In this document: one piece after another, positions 9,901-17,310 of the stretch
How positions within the stretch are numbered: position 1 is the first letter of the stretch
Layout of the letters: each line of letters begins with the position of its first letter
Assembly (NCBI GenBank): GCA_001939145.1
Contig: LSRX01000709.1
Span: 163,315-227,314 of the forward strand
Length of the DNA: 64,000 bases
From: Symbiodinium microadriaticum
Taxonomy: Eukaryota > Sar > Dinophyceae > Suessiales > Symbiodiniaceae
Direction of reading: 5' to 3'
Program-made: the position numbers and the translations under genes
The notes under the pieces: generated by a model
What the model was told of the DNA's origin: nothing
What the model saw: only the letters and a program-made list of their open reading frames with translations
Databases searched by the model: none

Positions 9901-10288
9901 TAGTGGCCACTATACCATGGTGCAGGCCTGCCCCTCTGAAGCCTCAGAGCAAGAGCTCTGGCAGTTTGATGATGAAAAAAGCCCCTGTCTCATCACGGCT
10001 CCGTCTCGCGAGAAGCTGCAAAGGAACATGTACATTCTGGTTCTAGCCCTGACAGCTGCTCATACCGAACCGTTTTCGTGTAGCTCCAGCCATGTCCATT
10101 CGCAGGCTGGCATTGACACAGAACAATCTGGATTGGGCGGCCACTCGCTTACAGAATCAGGAGACCACTATCTTGCAGCTTCAAGCGGACCTTCGACGTC
10201 AGCAAAAGATCATATTGGATATGCTAATGAGACTGCAGATCTTGGAACAGAAGCTTCTACATCACGGTCGCAGCAGCAAGTGTCCTGA
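3287..10288 (+). CDS. LINE ORF2: endonuclease, reverse transcriptase, zinc-finger motifs and C-terminal C19 peptidase-like domain
   Basis: A 2333-codon frame. Endonuclease from about residue 435: LRLLCWNASS, LVVLQETHW, the catalytic-type GDFNST near 592, QIDFVLQ near 653 and a final GHKP, as in APE-type LINE endonucleases that nick target DNA. RT: LDLSSAFDG near 1085, GIKQGCTIAPS, and LFADD with catalytic Asp at 1183-1184; this domain copies element RNA at the nick. Four Cys/His motifs follow, starting at residues 1443, 1491, 1596 and 1645 (CxxC with later His/Cys pairs). The C-terminus, about 2005-2245, is a USP-like domain: Cys box NPGNHCYLNAYLYSLW (Cys 2014), QQHD at 2065, WLFLQLPRF, His box DSGHYT (His 2208) and WQFDDE (2225-2230). 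Residues 1 to about 320, and about 1665-1980, look like shadows of ORF1 and ORF3, so the true protein may start near residue 320 or later and may be joined by frameshift or splicing. Confidence 0.8.
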   Translation: MDPEGRAEAMREHRLQPRKTGTLLRMAIFLVAGFQLGCTMATQLEVQKQNNGEPAGVGPRLGAHLHLLVPYYDHPLARDAEPLEIPRLTALHHCPAPSSWSLRKVLKRQVIVARASRSFCKPVHWTKLKPSYKGSTPISSVSFSRTSPPAHEQASWHGTREIWQKSIGTPCVPKQTNTCKAAGWCNGRTGRWLTPVGDDMQASPEHEMAAFFWWTQTSVPWRPHPLRASQFQLYASRVTRRHRRIARWTCNLQPLSLIRAWIRHRPCAAAGTASHSQAGRSPDMPASPLPIPWAHNHISSKSPRPLHRKHHSSKGQPGPKSGASLSTIVVLTLCQQTSGVRVVPDVVAGTGPASAGKQHGDTPVGDPALIYLRQHKRAFRRARTRAESSPLGGTYYKGRWHTPKTLNALIGRQQPANRKPKADRCSASSSSRQVRPLRLLCWNASSLSGGIFQEFMTWLDHHHSANQYHLVVLQETHWKSTADFNSGQWQCIHSSGYDSPKHPEKSSGILVLASRKHLQDLSVKELFPGRLLQLQATLRCTNRPLTAFVIYQHVWRTHLTTAENHNLRGPIWQALEEACAKVPSRNHLLVAGDFNSTLKPQPPYIGHASTPSDAYNHSRELQQLVVDLDLCVLNTFNSKPRHTYYSTQTKTQIDFVLQRRTEARGTAFSTTPLHDFPVGAARETGHKPLHAEIPLLPFGRLPEPPKRPEPRCNMSALQQAVQMQTAQARALLCDVQQQLEAFCPVDASLCQLHSHINAVLLRAAQEHFPSEAAKDNRISADPRFKASATHTWQLYRSMRRPGPRTLGGLLQQWRQLVLFRQASRALRQQSRQLKREFYQEQISAAERADSQGDQRALFQIVKRLGPRSGRCASRLLTKDGHPMTSQQQLEAIVSFSTQAFASKADAELPPPLEHGLDLEIPLLQHKLSKVGIRKAVPPHIAPAAMWRLCSDPVGALLGPALNKHYSQGQVASAEGDWKNTNVIWLPKPHKKPITVASMRPIGLQSPATKSFASALKVAVMEHLQPVVRDLPQYAYLPHRGTTDALLKVHQHFERTAALIAANRIDRFQQKAGKQRSACVGGVSLSLDLSSAFDGVHRPTAYHTMLQHGVDRTTVNIIQSLHQQAQYHFTVGGCTDFVCTTNGIKQGCTIAPSIWAFFTVAVMLKLVEARSMEWLQQVCTLFADDCWGSWLIRTPKDVARAVADIAHIIAVLEDFHLSVNYQKTAVLLRLEGKQAAQALADCTVEKEGNTYLEVDITGVIRLIPIKSQHEYLGTTVSYHHRQDNNTAKRMQAGQLRYQDIRRILNGRHVLTIKQRTSLWRSCIYSSLIYSLPVVGLTPKSNKKLYTQATRHLRAIARQPAHLHHTPNRSIWEASGLQPPAALAQQLLQTHRDKLAQNSIHSPDITNSVDTIAYVDSLLERFGHLPIHPLAASYHHNPDDCTHTCPQCQQQFPTENAMRIHCKLQHSVLPEHSTRTPTDFIAHVHAKDGLPQCSLCLRRFYRWGNLKAHIRTGACEKLGGDAAVRYPAKEVTPAEPQQSTVTESTQAPPTPSGPKATETEPQQSALPLVLRPTFHAALHNWERQLSTADARKELAQYCVLCGMWIADNKHVKQHHNKAHHQHMSDLQSKALVLCTTFKAQLRRDSSCRFCGVKVGAPGRHSQQCAVLFQLCIAVSFCRDGRHRCSAEGGHLPRLLPQRSDPAAAITCGPESVLPEQEATTGVSLTSTTGGSKGTQHVSPQSLPSTSAIQRGSLRRYLHSDVSSLASPRGATSADQAGPRPDSVRETGSAQHPPSPLQSLSYVEREKGESRQPGGRPLLEDCAALLCHSRTPVETSDRHIDRGWQGEAPCSRLDQQRGSLALSTMVRENQTSHPRRGSHPLDSRQRGEIAHLVEGLTQRRHHPQVCGHPTSLQVGGSRAPECNILPGSVTSRQRVRPRACHASSVDQQLVDPPDRNISETRERPALQVGPTSRGTRVPRVDQGQHNRGEDTTAAPVPSVSGPQRHPPFRLANPGNHCYLNAYLYSLWVASYHSGVNNLLPQVAGDVNEPVLARHLFGFQLLGWPRPEQQHDIAELIDFLNPRLSLQHVVGQVECRQHSSDGVAKQLEGSTTKCIRLLKPSKHSPNLQDLINFWFSQDFRYALSKPDPWLFLQLPRFAQADGRISKGRQAYHCTHQLDMPIFTDVSALQVRWAAYQVVGYIQHHGRTVDSGHYTMVQACPSEASEQELWQFDDEKSPCLITAPSREKLQRNMYILVLALTAAHTEPFSCSSSHVHSQAGIDTEQSGLGGHSLTESGDHYLAASSGPSTSAKDHIGYANETADLGTEASTSRSQQQVS
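8316..9218 (+). CDS. LINE ORF3, unrecognised protein overlapping ORF2 in another frame
   Basis: A 300-codon frame beginning at an ATG in good context (GGGATGG); the phase is open from 8172. It lies wholly inside the giant ORF2 frame, between the last zinc-finger motif and the USP-like domain. In this phase the sequence looks like a folded protein: acidic start (MADTDAQLKED), a PRP-rich linker, then alternating helical stretches (MCRLLLRHEEQLALIRQDRG, KTVLLSCVIRELLSRLQ, AMLLQLINSSLTHLIG). In the ORF2 phase the same bases give a Ser/Arg/Pro-rich, disordered-looking string. I therefore infer that this phase is the coding one here. I recognise no domain. A pyrimidine run and CAG (TCTCCTTTTGCAG) just before the ATG resembles a splice acceptor, so splicing could bring this frame into expression. 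Confidence 0.6.
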   Translation: MADTDAQLKEDIYHACFPSGQTPLLQSPVDPNQSFPNKRPRPEFRSRARPGDRRGHNMYHPSPFQAPLPSSAGVSGDTFTQMCRLLLRHEEQLALIRQDRGLIVFVKQDQHSILPALYKASATWNEKKEKAANLEAGLSLKTVLLSCVIRELLSRLQTVTSTEDGKAKLLAAGWINNEGHWLYQRWCAKTKRLIRDEDRTPLTHDNAVRLLTSLRDSLNGDIIHKFAATQPLYKLEEAGHQSATFFLEVSLRGKESDLVHAMLLQLINSSLTHLIGISVKRENGQRCKLAQQVAELVFRG

Positions 10289-10349
10289 AAACACACACGA
10301 GGATGGAAGGCTTCAAACTCTCACCCATCTTGAAGAGATGGACGAGTGA
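10092..10349 (+). CDS. Small coiled-coil ORF overlapping the 3' end of LINE ORF2
   Basis: An 85-codon frame starting at an ATG about 200 bases before the ORF2 stop and in the phase of ORF3. Residues ~8-60 form clear heptads rich in Leu, Ile and Gln (NLDWAATRLQNQ, TILQLQADLRRQQK, ILDMLMRLQILEQKLL), a predicted coiled coil; the tail is acidic. It ends about 170 bases before the 3' GAT tract. In the ORF2 phase the overlapping tail is Ser/Thr-rich and featureless, so this may be the real coding phase beyond the USP-like domain. Function is unknown; coiled coils often mediate multimerisation of retroelement proteins, but that is only a suggestion. Confidence 0.5.
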   Translation: MSIRRLALTQNNLDWAATRLQNQETTILQLQADLRRQQKIILDMLMRLQILEQKLLHHGRSSKCPENTHEDGRLQTLTHLEEMDE

Positions 10350-10519
10350 AGTCATGACGTCGAAAGCATCAGCATGCCGTGACACGGCGCTCAGGTGCAC
10401 TTTGTTAGGGTCGCTCACCACGTGAGCATTAGTGCCGAGCTACTTACAGTGGCCGTCATGCCAAGGAGCATGATGTAGGCGTCGTTAGTAAGAGACCTTC
10501 TTACTGCGTTGGAAAGAAA

Positions 10520-10525
10520 GATGAC

Positions 10526-10555
<30 letters not shown>
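10520..10555. repeat. (GAT)n microsatellite, 3' side of the LINE
   Basis: Twelve GAT/ATG triplets with one ACG interruption, about 170 bases after the coiled-coil ORF. Same unit and orientation as the tract upstream of ORF1. It could be the 3' tail of the element, since some LINEs end in short tandem repeats rather than poly(A). Confidence 0.9.
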
Positions 10556-10556
<1 letters not shown>

Positions 10557-10557
<1 letters not shown>

Positions 10558-12190
10558 GGAGGCCGGGCGGTAGCTATCAGTTCTGCGACGACAACGACGA
10601 CGTCAGCGACCACTCCTCCTGACTCCTGCTGTCCAGCCATTGTCTGTTTGTATCCCGCCGGACGATGGTCGTTCTATTCTCGTATTCTCGGGCATTTGGA
10701 GACCTCGAAACCCGACAGCCCTGCAAGGAGTTCACCCAAACACTGCACTTGGAACTCTGCAGCGGTTCCGGGGAGTGGCTTTGCTCGCAGGCCCGGCTCC
10801 CAGCTGCGAAGAGACGAACATGAATCGCTCACCGAAGCTAGGAACGGAAGAGCAACTGGCCCCCCCCCCCCCCCCCGCGCAGGGTGTGCTTTTTTTTCAC
10901 TTGCAAGGCCTTGCGCGACACCTCGGTGAACTGGGTCGCGTCTGAGCTGCGCTTCGACCGCGCTGCGCGGTGCCGAAGCACGTTTCAGCAAACTTCTCCA
11001 CAACATCATAACGCTACATCTCTTCGTTACACTAAATTCAGAGTCTTACCAACTCTGGCTGCTTTTATACAGCACAAAAGCTTACTGACATGGACAATCA
11101 TGGTAAATGACACTACTTCCGCCGTTTCTCGGAAACGCATCGACAACGCAGCTCAGCCGCCGAGCCCTGGAGCAGCCCTACAGTAGACATCACGCCCCAA
11201 GACGGACTCGCACAACTGCCGGCCTCAGTTAGGTACCCTCCCAGGTGTGCTTACTTACAAAGAGTAGACCTGGGTGAAATGTGTAAGATCCAGCCCCAAA
11301 GCAATATCGAAGTGAACCAGCTCGAATTCGAGCTAGCATCTGGCACACGCCAAGACAAGAACATCTCTAGACTCTAGACTCTAGCCACTAGAGAGCAACA
11401 AGTTTAGAATCCAAGACAGAAACTTACTTCTTTGCTCTTCCCCCGTTTCGGTCCCTTCCTGCCCCTTGCCCGTCGGAGGTGCTTCCAGCGGTTTGCCCTT
11501 CGCGGCCTCGCCGCTGAAGGAGCCAACGCCGGACTCCTCGTGGGCGACGCCAAAGGCACCCTCGAGGCGCCTCCTGGACGTCTCTGGTTCTGCCTCTCTC
11601 TCTCTCTCTGTCTCTCTCTCGCGACAGTCTATAAGCTGTTTTTCTCTGCCGGAGCTCGTGCGTTTGGCTTGTGTAGTGTCGGGAGCCACGAGAGGATCCC
11701 GGCTGCAGGGTTGCAGATTGTTGCGTTTTCGAGGACTTGTGGCATAGATGCCATGCTCGAGGGACTTTCAAGTCAAAGGGATGAGGACTTCTACGGCTAC
11801 GGTGCAGGGATCCCGCCCTCCAGGGGTGCGGGAGGTCTGCTGGAACCTTCCGGAAGGGCTTCGCTGCTCGTGCGCCAGGCCCACCTGGTGCCTGGTTGTG
11901 TGGCACGGCTCTTCATTAACCATCCAGCGCCTGGACCGCAAGTGTCCTGAGACAGAGTTCAATGCCACAGTCCTGGGAGTTCTGTGAGTTTTCGGGCTGT
12001 GTGTTGGTGCTTTCAGCTGTTTACGTGCAACACGACTGCTGCATTCTGTGTGTATTGTGGAGCTTAAGATGCTTCGGATTCGGGTCACAGAGAGTTGCGT
12101 GCGTTTCACGTGTTTTCAGAGTTCGGTCCTCATTTTCGTCCTGTAGTGCCTTGCGGCACCTGATAGTTGTCGTAAGGGTGTTTGCGGGAG
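10557..12190. other. Region without a recognisable gene; poly-C and CT runs
   Basis: A 17-base C run lies at 10860-10876 followed by a T run, and a CT run at 11590-11620. A short direct repeat of CTCTAGA units occurs near 11367-11386. Open frames of up to 172 codons on both strands have no recognisable domain. Confidence 0.5.
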
Positions 12191-12196
12191 TCGTAA

Positions 12197-12222
12197 CAGC
12201 AGCAGCAGCAGCAGCAGCAGCA
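12197..12222. repeat. (CAG)n microsatellite
   Basis: Eight to nine perfect CAG triplets followed by CACGG. First of a cluster of simple repeats extending to 12.7 kb. Confidence 0.9.
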
Positions 12223-12368
12223 CGGACAGCCTGCTGGACATGAAATGGATGTGGTGATGGTCTGACAGAGGAGGAGAGAAGGAGGAGGATGTTGAGGATG
12301 AGGAAGACGATCATGAAAGAACTTGGTGGGGTGCGAATGCTGTGGCTGCCGTACGACGTGCAACAACA

Positions 12369-12369
12369 T

Positions 12370-12432
<63 letters not shown>
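12369..12432. repeat. Compound (TAG)n-(CAG)n microsatellite
   Basis: About eleven TAG triplets change directly into about ten CAG triplets, in the same phase. The abrupt T-to-C switch suggests spread of a point change through a triplet array. Confidence 0.95.
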
Positions 12433-12435
<3 letters not shown>

Positions 12436-12599
12436 GGGCAGTAGGAGGAGGAGCATTGGCAGGGTCTGGGAAGGCAACGGGGGAATCACTGAGGAGCCCC
12501 CGCACCAGACCGACCTCGAGCGGGCAGCGCAGAGCGGCGAGGCTCGAGAGGCCGGTTCTCTCCATGATACGCAGCTACCTGCAGGTGGCTGTCCTGCGA

Positions 12600-12618
12600 A
12601 ATATCACGCTCGCTCGCG

Positions 12619-12668
<50 letters not shown>

Positions 12669-13090
12669 GTGTTAAATGTAGCCAGCCCAACGTTCCAATG
12701 ATCATGATGCATTAAAGAGTATCGAATGCTACAATGCCGAATGGCATTTGGCTCAAGACCGGCCACGACTGGCTTGGTCGCATAAAGGAATGCTTGCTTC
12801 ACTGTGGTGTGGGTTGGGGAAATATTCTGGTCTTGGTTGCTCACAACTGTGTAGACCGTACAATCGTACAATGGAATTTTGAACGCTCTCTCTCTCTGTT
12901 ACATATAACCACCCCTAGACTGCACCCAATGAACATGATGCATTAACGAATGCTCTGATGCCCAGTGGCATTGGCTCAAGACTGGGCAAGGACTGGCTTG
13001 CTCGCACAAAAGAAGGTCTGCTTGACTGTGTGTGAGTGTGTGTAACTGGGGAAAGTCATTGATGTTGGTTGATGGTGAGTGCTAGGATGG
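12600..13090 (+). repeat. Imperfect tandem duplication (~220 bp) with CT tract and spliced-leader-like motif
   Basis: Two copies share the order: CT tract (12618-12668; short version at 12888-12898), GTTA, AACGTTCC/TGCACC, CATGATGCATTAA, a GAATGCT, a spliced-leader-like motif ending GGCTCAAG (12737-12757 and 12961-12980), GACTGGCTTG, TCGCA, and a GGGGAAA block. A third CT tract at about 13099 may start a further partial copy. No ORF of note lies inside. The motif resembles the 3' half of the dinoflagellate spliced leader (CCATTTTGGCTCAAG) with a one-base deletion, hinting at retroposed processed-transcript relics, but the match is partial. Confidence 0.55.
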
Positions 13091-16000
13091 CAAATTGCGC
13101 TCTCCTCTCTCTCTTTCCCTCACCATCAGCCAGCAGAAGGTTCCCTTTCATCCCAAGCTGTTTGGTACAGGCCGGCAGCGGGACGGAGTCCACCCACCTT
13201 CTGACCTTGGCCTTCTTGCGGGATGCCTGCGCCGCCGTGCTGGCTCCCGAGGCCAGGGACTGGAGATGCAGTGTTCCGTTCATTTTCGGTTTCAGGGAAG
13301 GAACGGCCATTCTCAGATCTCGCGCAATAGCAGCTTCGGCCATGACTCAATGCCAAGTTTGGGCAGGGCACGCTGACAGTCTGCACCGACAACCTCGCCT
13401 ATGGCCAGTGGCTTTTGAAGGCCATGCTTCCAAGGTTCACGTGATAAAACCCAAACGAGATCGGTGAGTTTGTTCCTTTTGAATCCGATGGCTCAGACCA
13501 TGAAGCAATTTCTATGTCTGCTGCGTTTTTGAAGACTCCGAATGAAGCCCCACAACATAAGTATGCAGATGTCTGAGTTCCTTCCACCCAAAGCCCACCC
13601 CCCCCCCGCTTAAGCGTTCCCGCCTCTGACGCGAGAAGCCTTCGAGGCCTTCGCTTCGGAGGGCTTGCGGGAGCTCTTCAAGGATGCTCTGAAGGGTAAG
13701 GCGGGGCGAGTGCGTCTTGGCGTAAGAGCAGGTGAGTTGAATCATTGAAGCTTTGTGCTGCAGGGCTTCAAAGAAGGACTCGTGGCCGAGGAGAAGGGCT
13801 TCAAGCTGCGAAGCCAGCCTCCTCCGTGCGAGGCCACACATTCGGGCTGGCCTTCTGTAGCGGTAGCGTTTGGAGTGACTCCTGTGTTCTGAGCACCGAA
13901 TAAGATGCAAACTCTAGCCTCGTCAATCGTCGTTTTCCATCCCTGTCCCAGTCTCTTAGCCAGACCTGTCGCCGTCTGATTCCGGTGAGGTCTTTAGGGA
14001 GCTTCAAATTTGGAGCTTCGGAAGATGCGGCACCCGGAGATCGCTGGCCCGCACCCGTCCCATCATACCCAATCCGCCATTTGGAAGAGGTGGCCGGAGC
14101 ACTGTACAAGGGGAGCGACGGTGGCTCCTACTTCCAGCGGCTGAAGTGCCCCGGAGAACTGTTAAAAGGGGGCCCTGCTTCTTCCGGTTGCTGTTTCTGC
14201 GACGGGGTGGTGCGTTTTGCCAGGGAGGATATGTTGTTGCTGGAGTTTGTTGAGAGGGTCCACAGTTATAGTCAACAAGCAGGAGAAGCTGCAGCTTGCC
14301 GTCAGGGACAACTTTGTAGCGACGGTTGAAGTTGTTGAGCACGTGCTAGGCTTGGTAAGGTTTGAGCACGGTTTGACGACATCTGGGAATTTGAGTTGTT
14401 TGTGGGTGTGCCAAAGCGAAGGCAGAGTGAGAAAGGCTCCAGAGGCCAGGAGAACGACCGCTACTACCTCTGCTTGCGGAAGCGTGCGGGGTGAGAAAAG
14501 CGCCTGCAAACAGGGTTCGGGCAAAGGGTACTGAGAGCAAGGTCCTGTCTAGAATTCGCCGTGCCTGCCAGCCACATTTGTCCCGGCTTGATTGTAGGAT
14601 AATCAAGGCAGAACAGAAGTTCGGGCACAGCCCGCCAGGTTGCCTGCTGTCGCACTAGCACTGCGTGTGCCATGACTTGCTGTGCAGGTCTCGCATGAAA
14701 GGCTACCAAACACTGGAAGCCCGTTCGCACAAGCAGATGCGTGAGACATGAAAATGAAGACGTGGCTCGCAACTCCGTAGCTTCTTCGACCCTGGATTCC
14801 ATCATGAGATTCGATCTTCAGGCTTCTTTCTGCGCTTGTTCAAAAGATTGAGAAACTCCGATTCGGAACGGTTGTCGTGTCCCTTGCAGAGTCTGGATCT
14901 GAAGAGGGCTGTCCATGCACTGAATGATGAAGGGTTTGCTGAAAGCTTAGGCCAACATTGCATTCCAGTTGGTCCCGATGGTTCTGTAGTCGCACTTCAT
15001 GGCACTGGTGCTTGCCTGCAGCCGAAGGCTTCGTGAAGGATGTGAAGGCCAGATCTATCAGGGTTTGCAGTTGACGCAGCCGTCAGTCCTCTTCAGTTCT
15101 CCGGCCGACTTTAAGCCTTCTCCAACCAAACCCCAATGGGCCCAACACCCGAAACCCTCACTGGGCCCACCCTGGAACACTCTTTGCCATCGAAGCTTCC
15201 TCCCTGAAGCCTCCCAACCTACCACATCAACTTTGTAGCTTTCTTTTAGCGCCGGCAGCTGATTCCGCATGGCGCCATGGCTTCGGGTGATGTCGATGAA
15301 GCCCATGATAGCAAGGCGCAGGGGGGGACGGTTCAGCTCGGATCTCATTCTAGCAGCAGAAGCAGCGGAGCGGCGCCGACTATTGTCTTGGAGATGTTGT
15401 GGCCAGTGGTACTGAATACCGAAACAACAGGAACATGATCTCGATGCCGGAATCAGTTTCGCGGATCAAACCGTGGACGAGACTTGCATTTTCAGGGTTC
15501 TCGCAAGTGCAGCATCCAGGCAGCGTCTCCGCCTGAAGTCGAAGATCTGCCGGAACCAGGGAAAGACACCGTGGAGACGAGCAAGGAGGCCCGCCTGCGA
15601 TCTGGCTTTAAGGCTTGCGAAGAGCTACTGGAAGTGCTCGGGCTTGAAGAAAGCCGGGACCCCTTTTTGATTTCAACCGGATTGGAGTGTCTCAGATCAT
15701 TATATCCCCTACCAGTGCCCTACCAGCGAAACAGCACAAACCGCTGTCGACGGTTCCTAGGCTCTAATGCGCTAGGGCCAGAAACACATGCTCTTCTGCT
15801 GTTAGTGGAGGGGAAGCTGCTAGGTCTTGATGCAGTCGCAACTTGGCCCTTTGCCATTTTGCTGTGGAGGTAGCAGATGACTGGTCAGCTTTGACCGACG
15901 AGCACCCCGCAGATGCCACGAGTAGTGCCTCAACAAACAGATCATGAATCTAAGGGAGGGGTTCACCTGGTCGAAGTTTTGCAGTGATTGGCGTCTCTGT

Positions 16001-16387
16001 AAACACGGCCACGAGAGAGTGCTCCGAAGCTGAAAGTCTCTGCTCTGAAGCTTCCGGTGAAGTGCAAGACAACTTGATCCCCAAGTCGTCCAGGCTTACA
16101 CGGAGGCAGTGACGCTCTCTCCAAGCATTGTCTTTTTTTGTCTTTGGCTGAGGCTTTCTGCCCGCAAGCGTGGCCGAGTGGCTCCTGGAGCTCCGGGGTC
16201 GACGCCCGGGAGCCGGGGCCCCAGTCTCCACTGCGCTTCCGTTAGCACATCGTCACCTCCCGGCTCCAGGACACGCTTCTTTTTCCGGAGCCGCTTAACC
16301 TCGGCGACCGTGTCTTCACGTCGGCATCCGTGGAGCGCGACTTCCGACGCTGAGTGATCACTTCAGTCTTACAGAGTCTAGTTTTGG
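13091..16387. other. Region without a recognisable gene
   Basis: Many frames of 60-130 codons on both strands show no domain. One (about 15484-15873, plus strand) has a helix-like acidic stretch (EDLPEPGKDTVETSKEA) but nothing assignable. A TGGCCGAGTGG string near 16170 resembles a tRNA A box but no tRNA fold follows. Confidence 0.45.
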
Positions 16388-16612
16388 TTGTCTTTCTGTG
16401 CCGCACTCGGCACCAGATATCATAAGAGGAGAAGACTTGCATGTGTTGTCTCCGACAGAGGCGAACTGCACAAGAAAAGCAGAGAGGTAAGAGTCGGAGT
16501 GAAGCTTTGCAGGCGGCCGGAGGCCAGAGGCAAGGCTACGAGTGGGAGACGCGAACAGGAAAAGAAGTATCAAGTGCGCCAAGGAACTGCCTCCGGAGCT
16601 CTGCTGCTTCGG

Positions 16613-17310
16613 ATGGATCCAGGCGGTCATCGTTACATCGTGAAGTTCGCAGATGTCAGACAGGAGCATGCCATGATGTGTGCTCTGATGGAGATGAACC
16701 GACGCTGGAAAGAGCACCAGGTCAGTGTTTGTGGCAGGTCGGTGCAGACTGTCACTTACGAAATCTACCCCATCGGATCTTCTGGCGGGCTGATTGAGGC
16801 AGTCGACGGATGCCGGACATTGAGGGAACTCAAACGACTCTGCCATCCGGAGACCCACCAGCGGGTATACCGGGCCCTCGCTGGCGATGCTAGCAAGCTT
16901 GACACCTTGGCTGCGACCACGGTGGCATACCTGACTGCTTGCTATGCGCTTGGTGTGAGGGACGGTCATGACGACAACATCATGCTCAGGCGCGGGCGAC
17001 GAAAGGCACCTTAGATTCATGATGTTGAATTCGCTTAAGATGTCCAAGTTTGGCCCGCAGGGAGGACGGATCTCTTTTTCGCGTGGACTTCGGCTTCGTC
17101 TTCGGGGCAACGCCGGAGATCGACACTCCACAAACCGTTGTGGCCCGTGCTGTTACCCTCGCTCTTGGAGAACGGTGGATGGAGGTTCGGCAGTCATGTC
17201 AGCTATGTCCTGAGTTTGAGGCTTTCCACAGTGAGGAGAAGGGCTGCTATGCAAATTGCAAATCAGAGTCCCTGCCACCTCTACTGCCGAGCCCTACTAA
17301 GTTTGACTAG
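16613..17310 (+). CDS. PI3/PI4-kinase-type catalytic domain, partial, two exons
   Basis: Exon 1 (to 16989; frame open from 16388, first in-frame ATG 16613) reads HRYIVKFADVRQEH and ALMEMNRRWKEH, the ATP-lysine and N-lobe region of the PI3/PI4-kinase fold, then YEIYPIGSSGGLIEAV, a family hinge pattern. The catalytic loop is GVRDGHDDNIML (16952-16987), retaining the Asp, His and Asn of the DRHxxN motif. After a predicted intron (16990-17060), exon 2 reads EDGSLFRVDFGFVFGATPE, with the metal-binding DFG at 17086-17094. Such kinases phosphorylate inositol lipids or, in PIKK relatives, proteins. The tail after the DFG is short and soon loses family resemblance, stopping at 17310, so further exons or truncation are likely. 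Upstream N-terminal domains were not found. The usual Gly-Asp-Arg-His order is altered to Arg-Asp-Gly-His, so activity is uncertain. Confidence 0.65.
16990..17060 (+). other. Predicted 71-nt GC-AG intron in the kinase fragment
   Basis: Exon 1 ends CTCAG and the intron starts GCGCGG; it ends in TTTGGCCCGCAG before GGAGGAC. Removing these 71 bases joins NIML directly to REDGSLFRVDFG in one frame and removes an in-frame TAG at 17012, restoring the usual spacing between catalytic loop and DFG. GC donors and a G after the acceptor are common in dinoflagellate introns. Prediction only. Confidence 0.55.

Larger units (their letters stand above)
3280..10556 (+). mobile_element. Non-LTR (LINE-type) retrotransposon with endonuclease, RT, zinc fingers and a C-terminal USP-like domain
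   Basis: The region holds a set of overlapping sense-strand ORFs: ORF1 (3280-3906), a giant 2333-codon frame (3287-10288) with endonuclease, reverse transcriptase, four zinc-finger-like motifs and a ubiquitin-specific-protease-like C-terminus, ORF3 (8316-9218) and a coiled-coil ORF (10092-10349). No long terminal repeats are present. The 3' end runs into a GAT tract with no poly(A), and another GAT tract lies just upstream of ORF1; exact ends and target duplications cannot be set by eye. The giant frame has no stop, so the copy may be young or recently active. Domain order (endonuclease then RT, no LTR) is that of LINEs carrying an APE-like endonuclease. Confidence 0.85.

Noticed and set aside
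12130..12700. Poly-Leu, poly-Ser and poly-Ala open frames
   Set aside because: Produced by CAG/TAG/CT microsatellites in six frames.
16160..16215. Possible tRNA gene (TGGCCGAGTGG A box, GGGTCGACGCC B-box-like)
   Set aside because: Boxes are too close and no acceptor, D or T stem can be paired.
16358..17131. 257-codon minus-strand frame opposite the kinase fragment
   Set aside because: The plus strand carries clear kinase motifs; the antisense frame has no recognisable feature.
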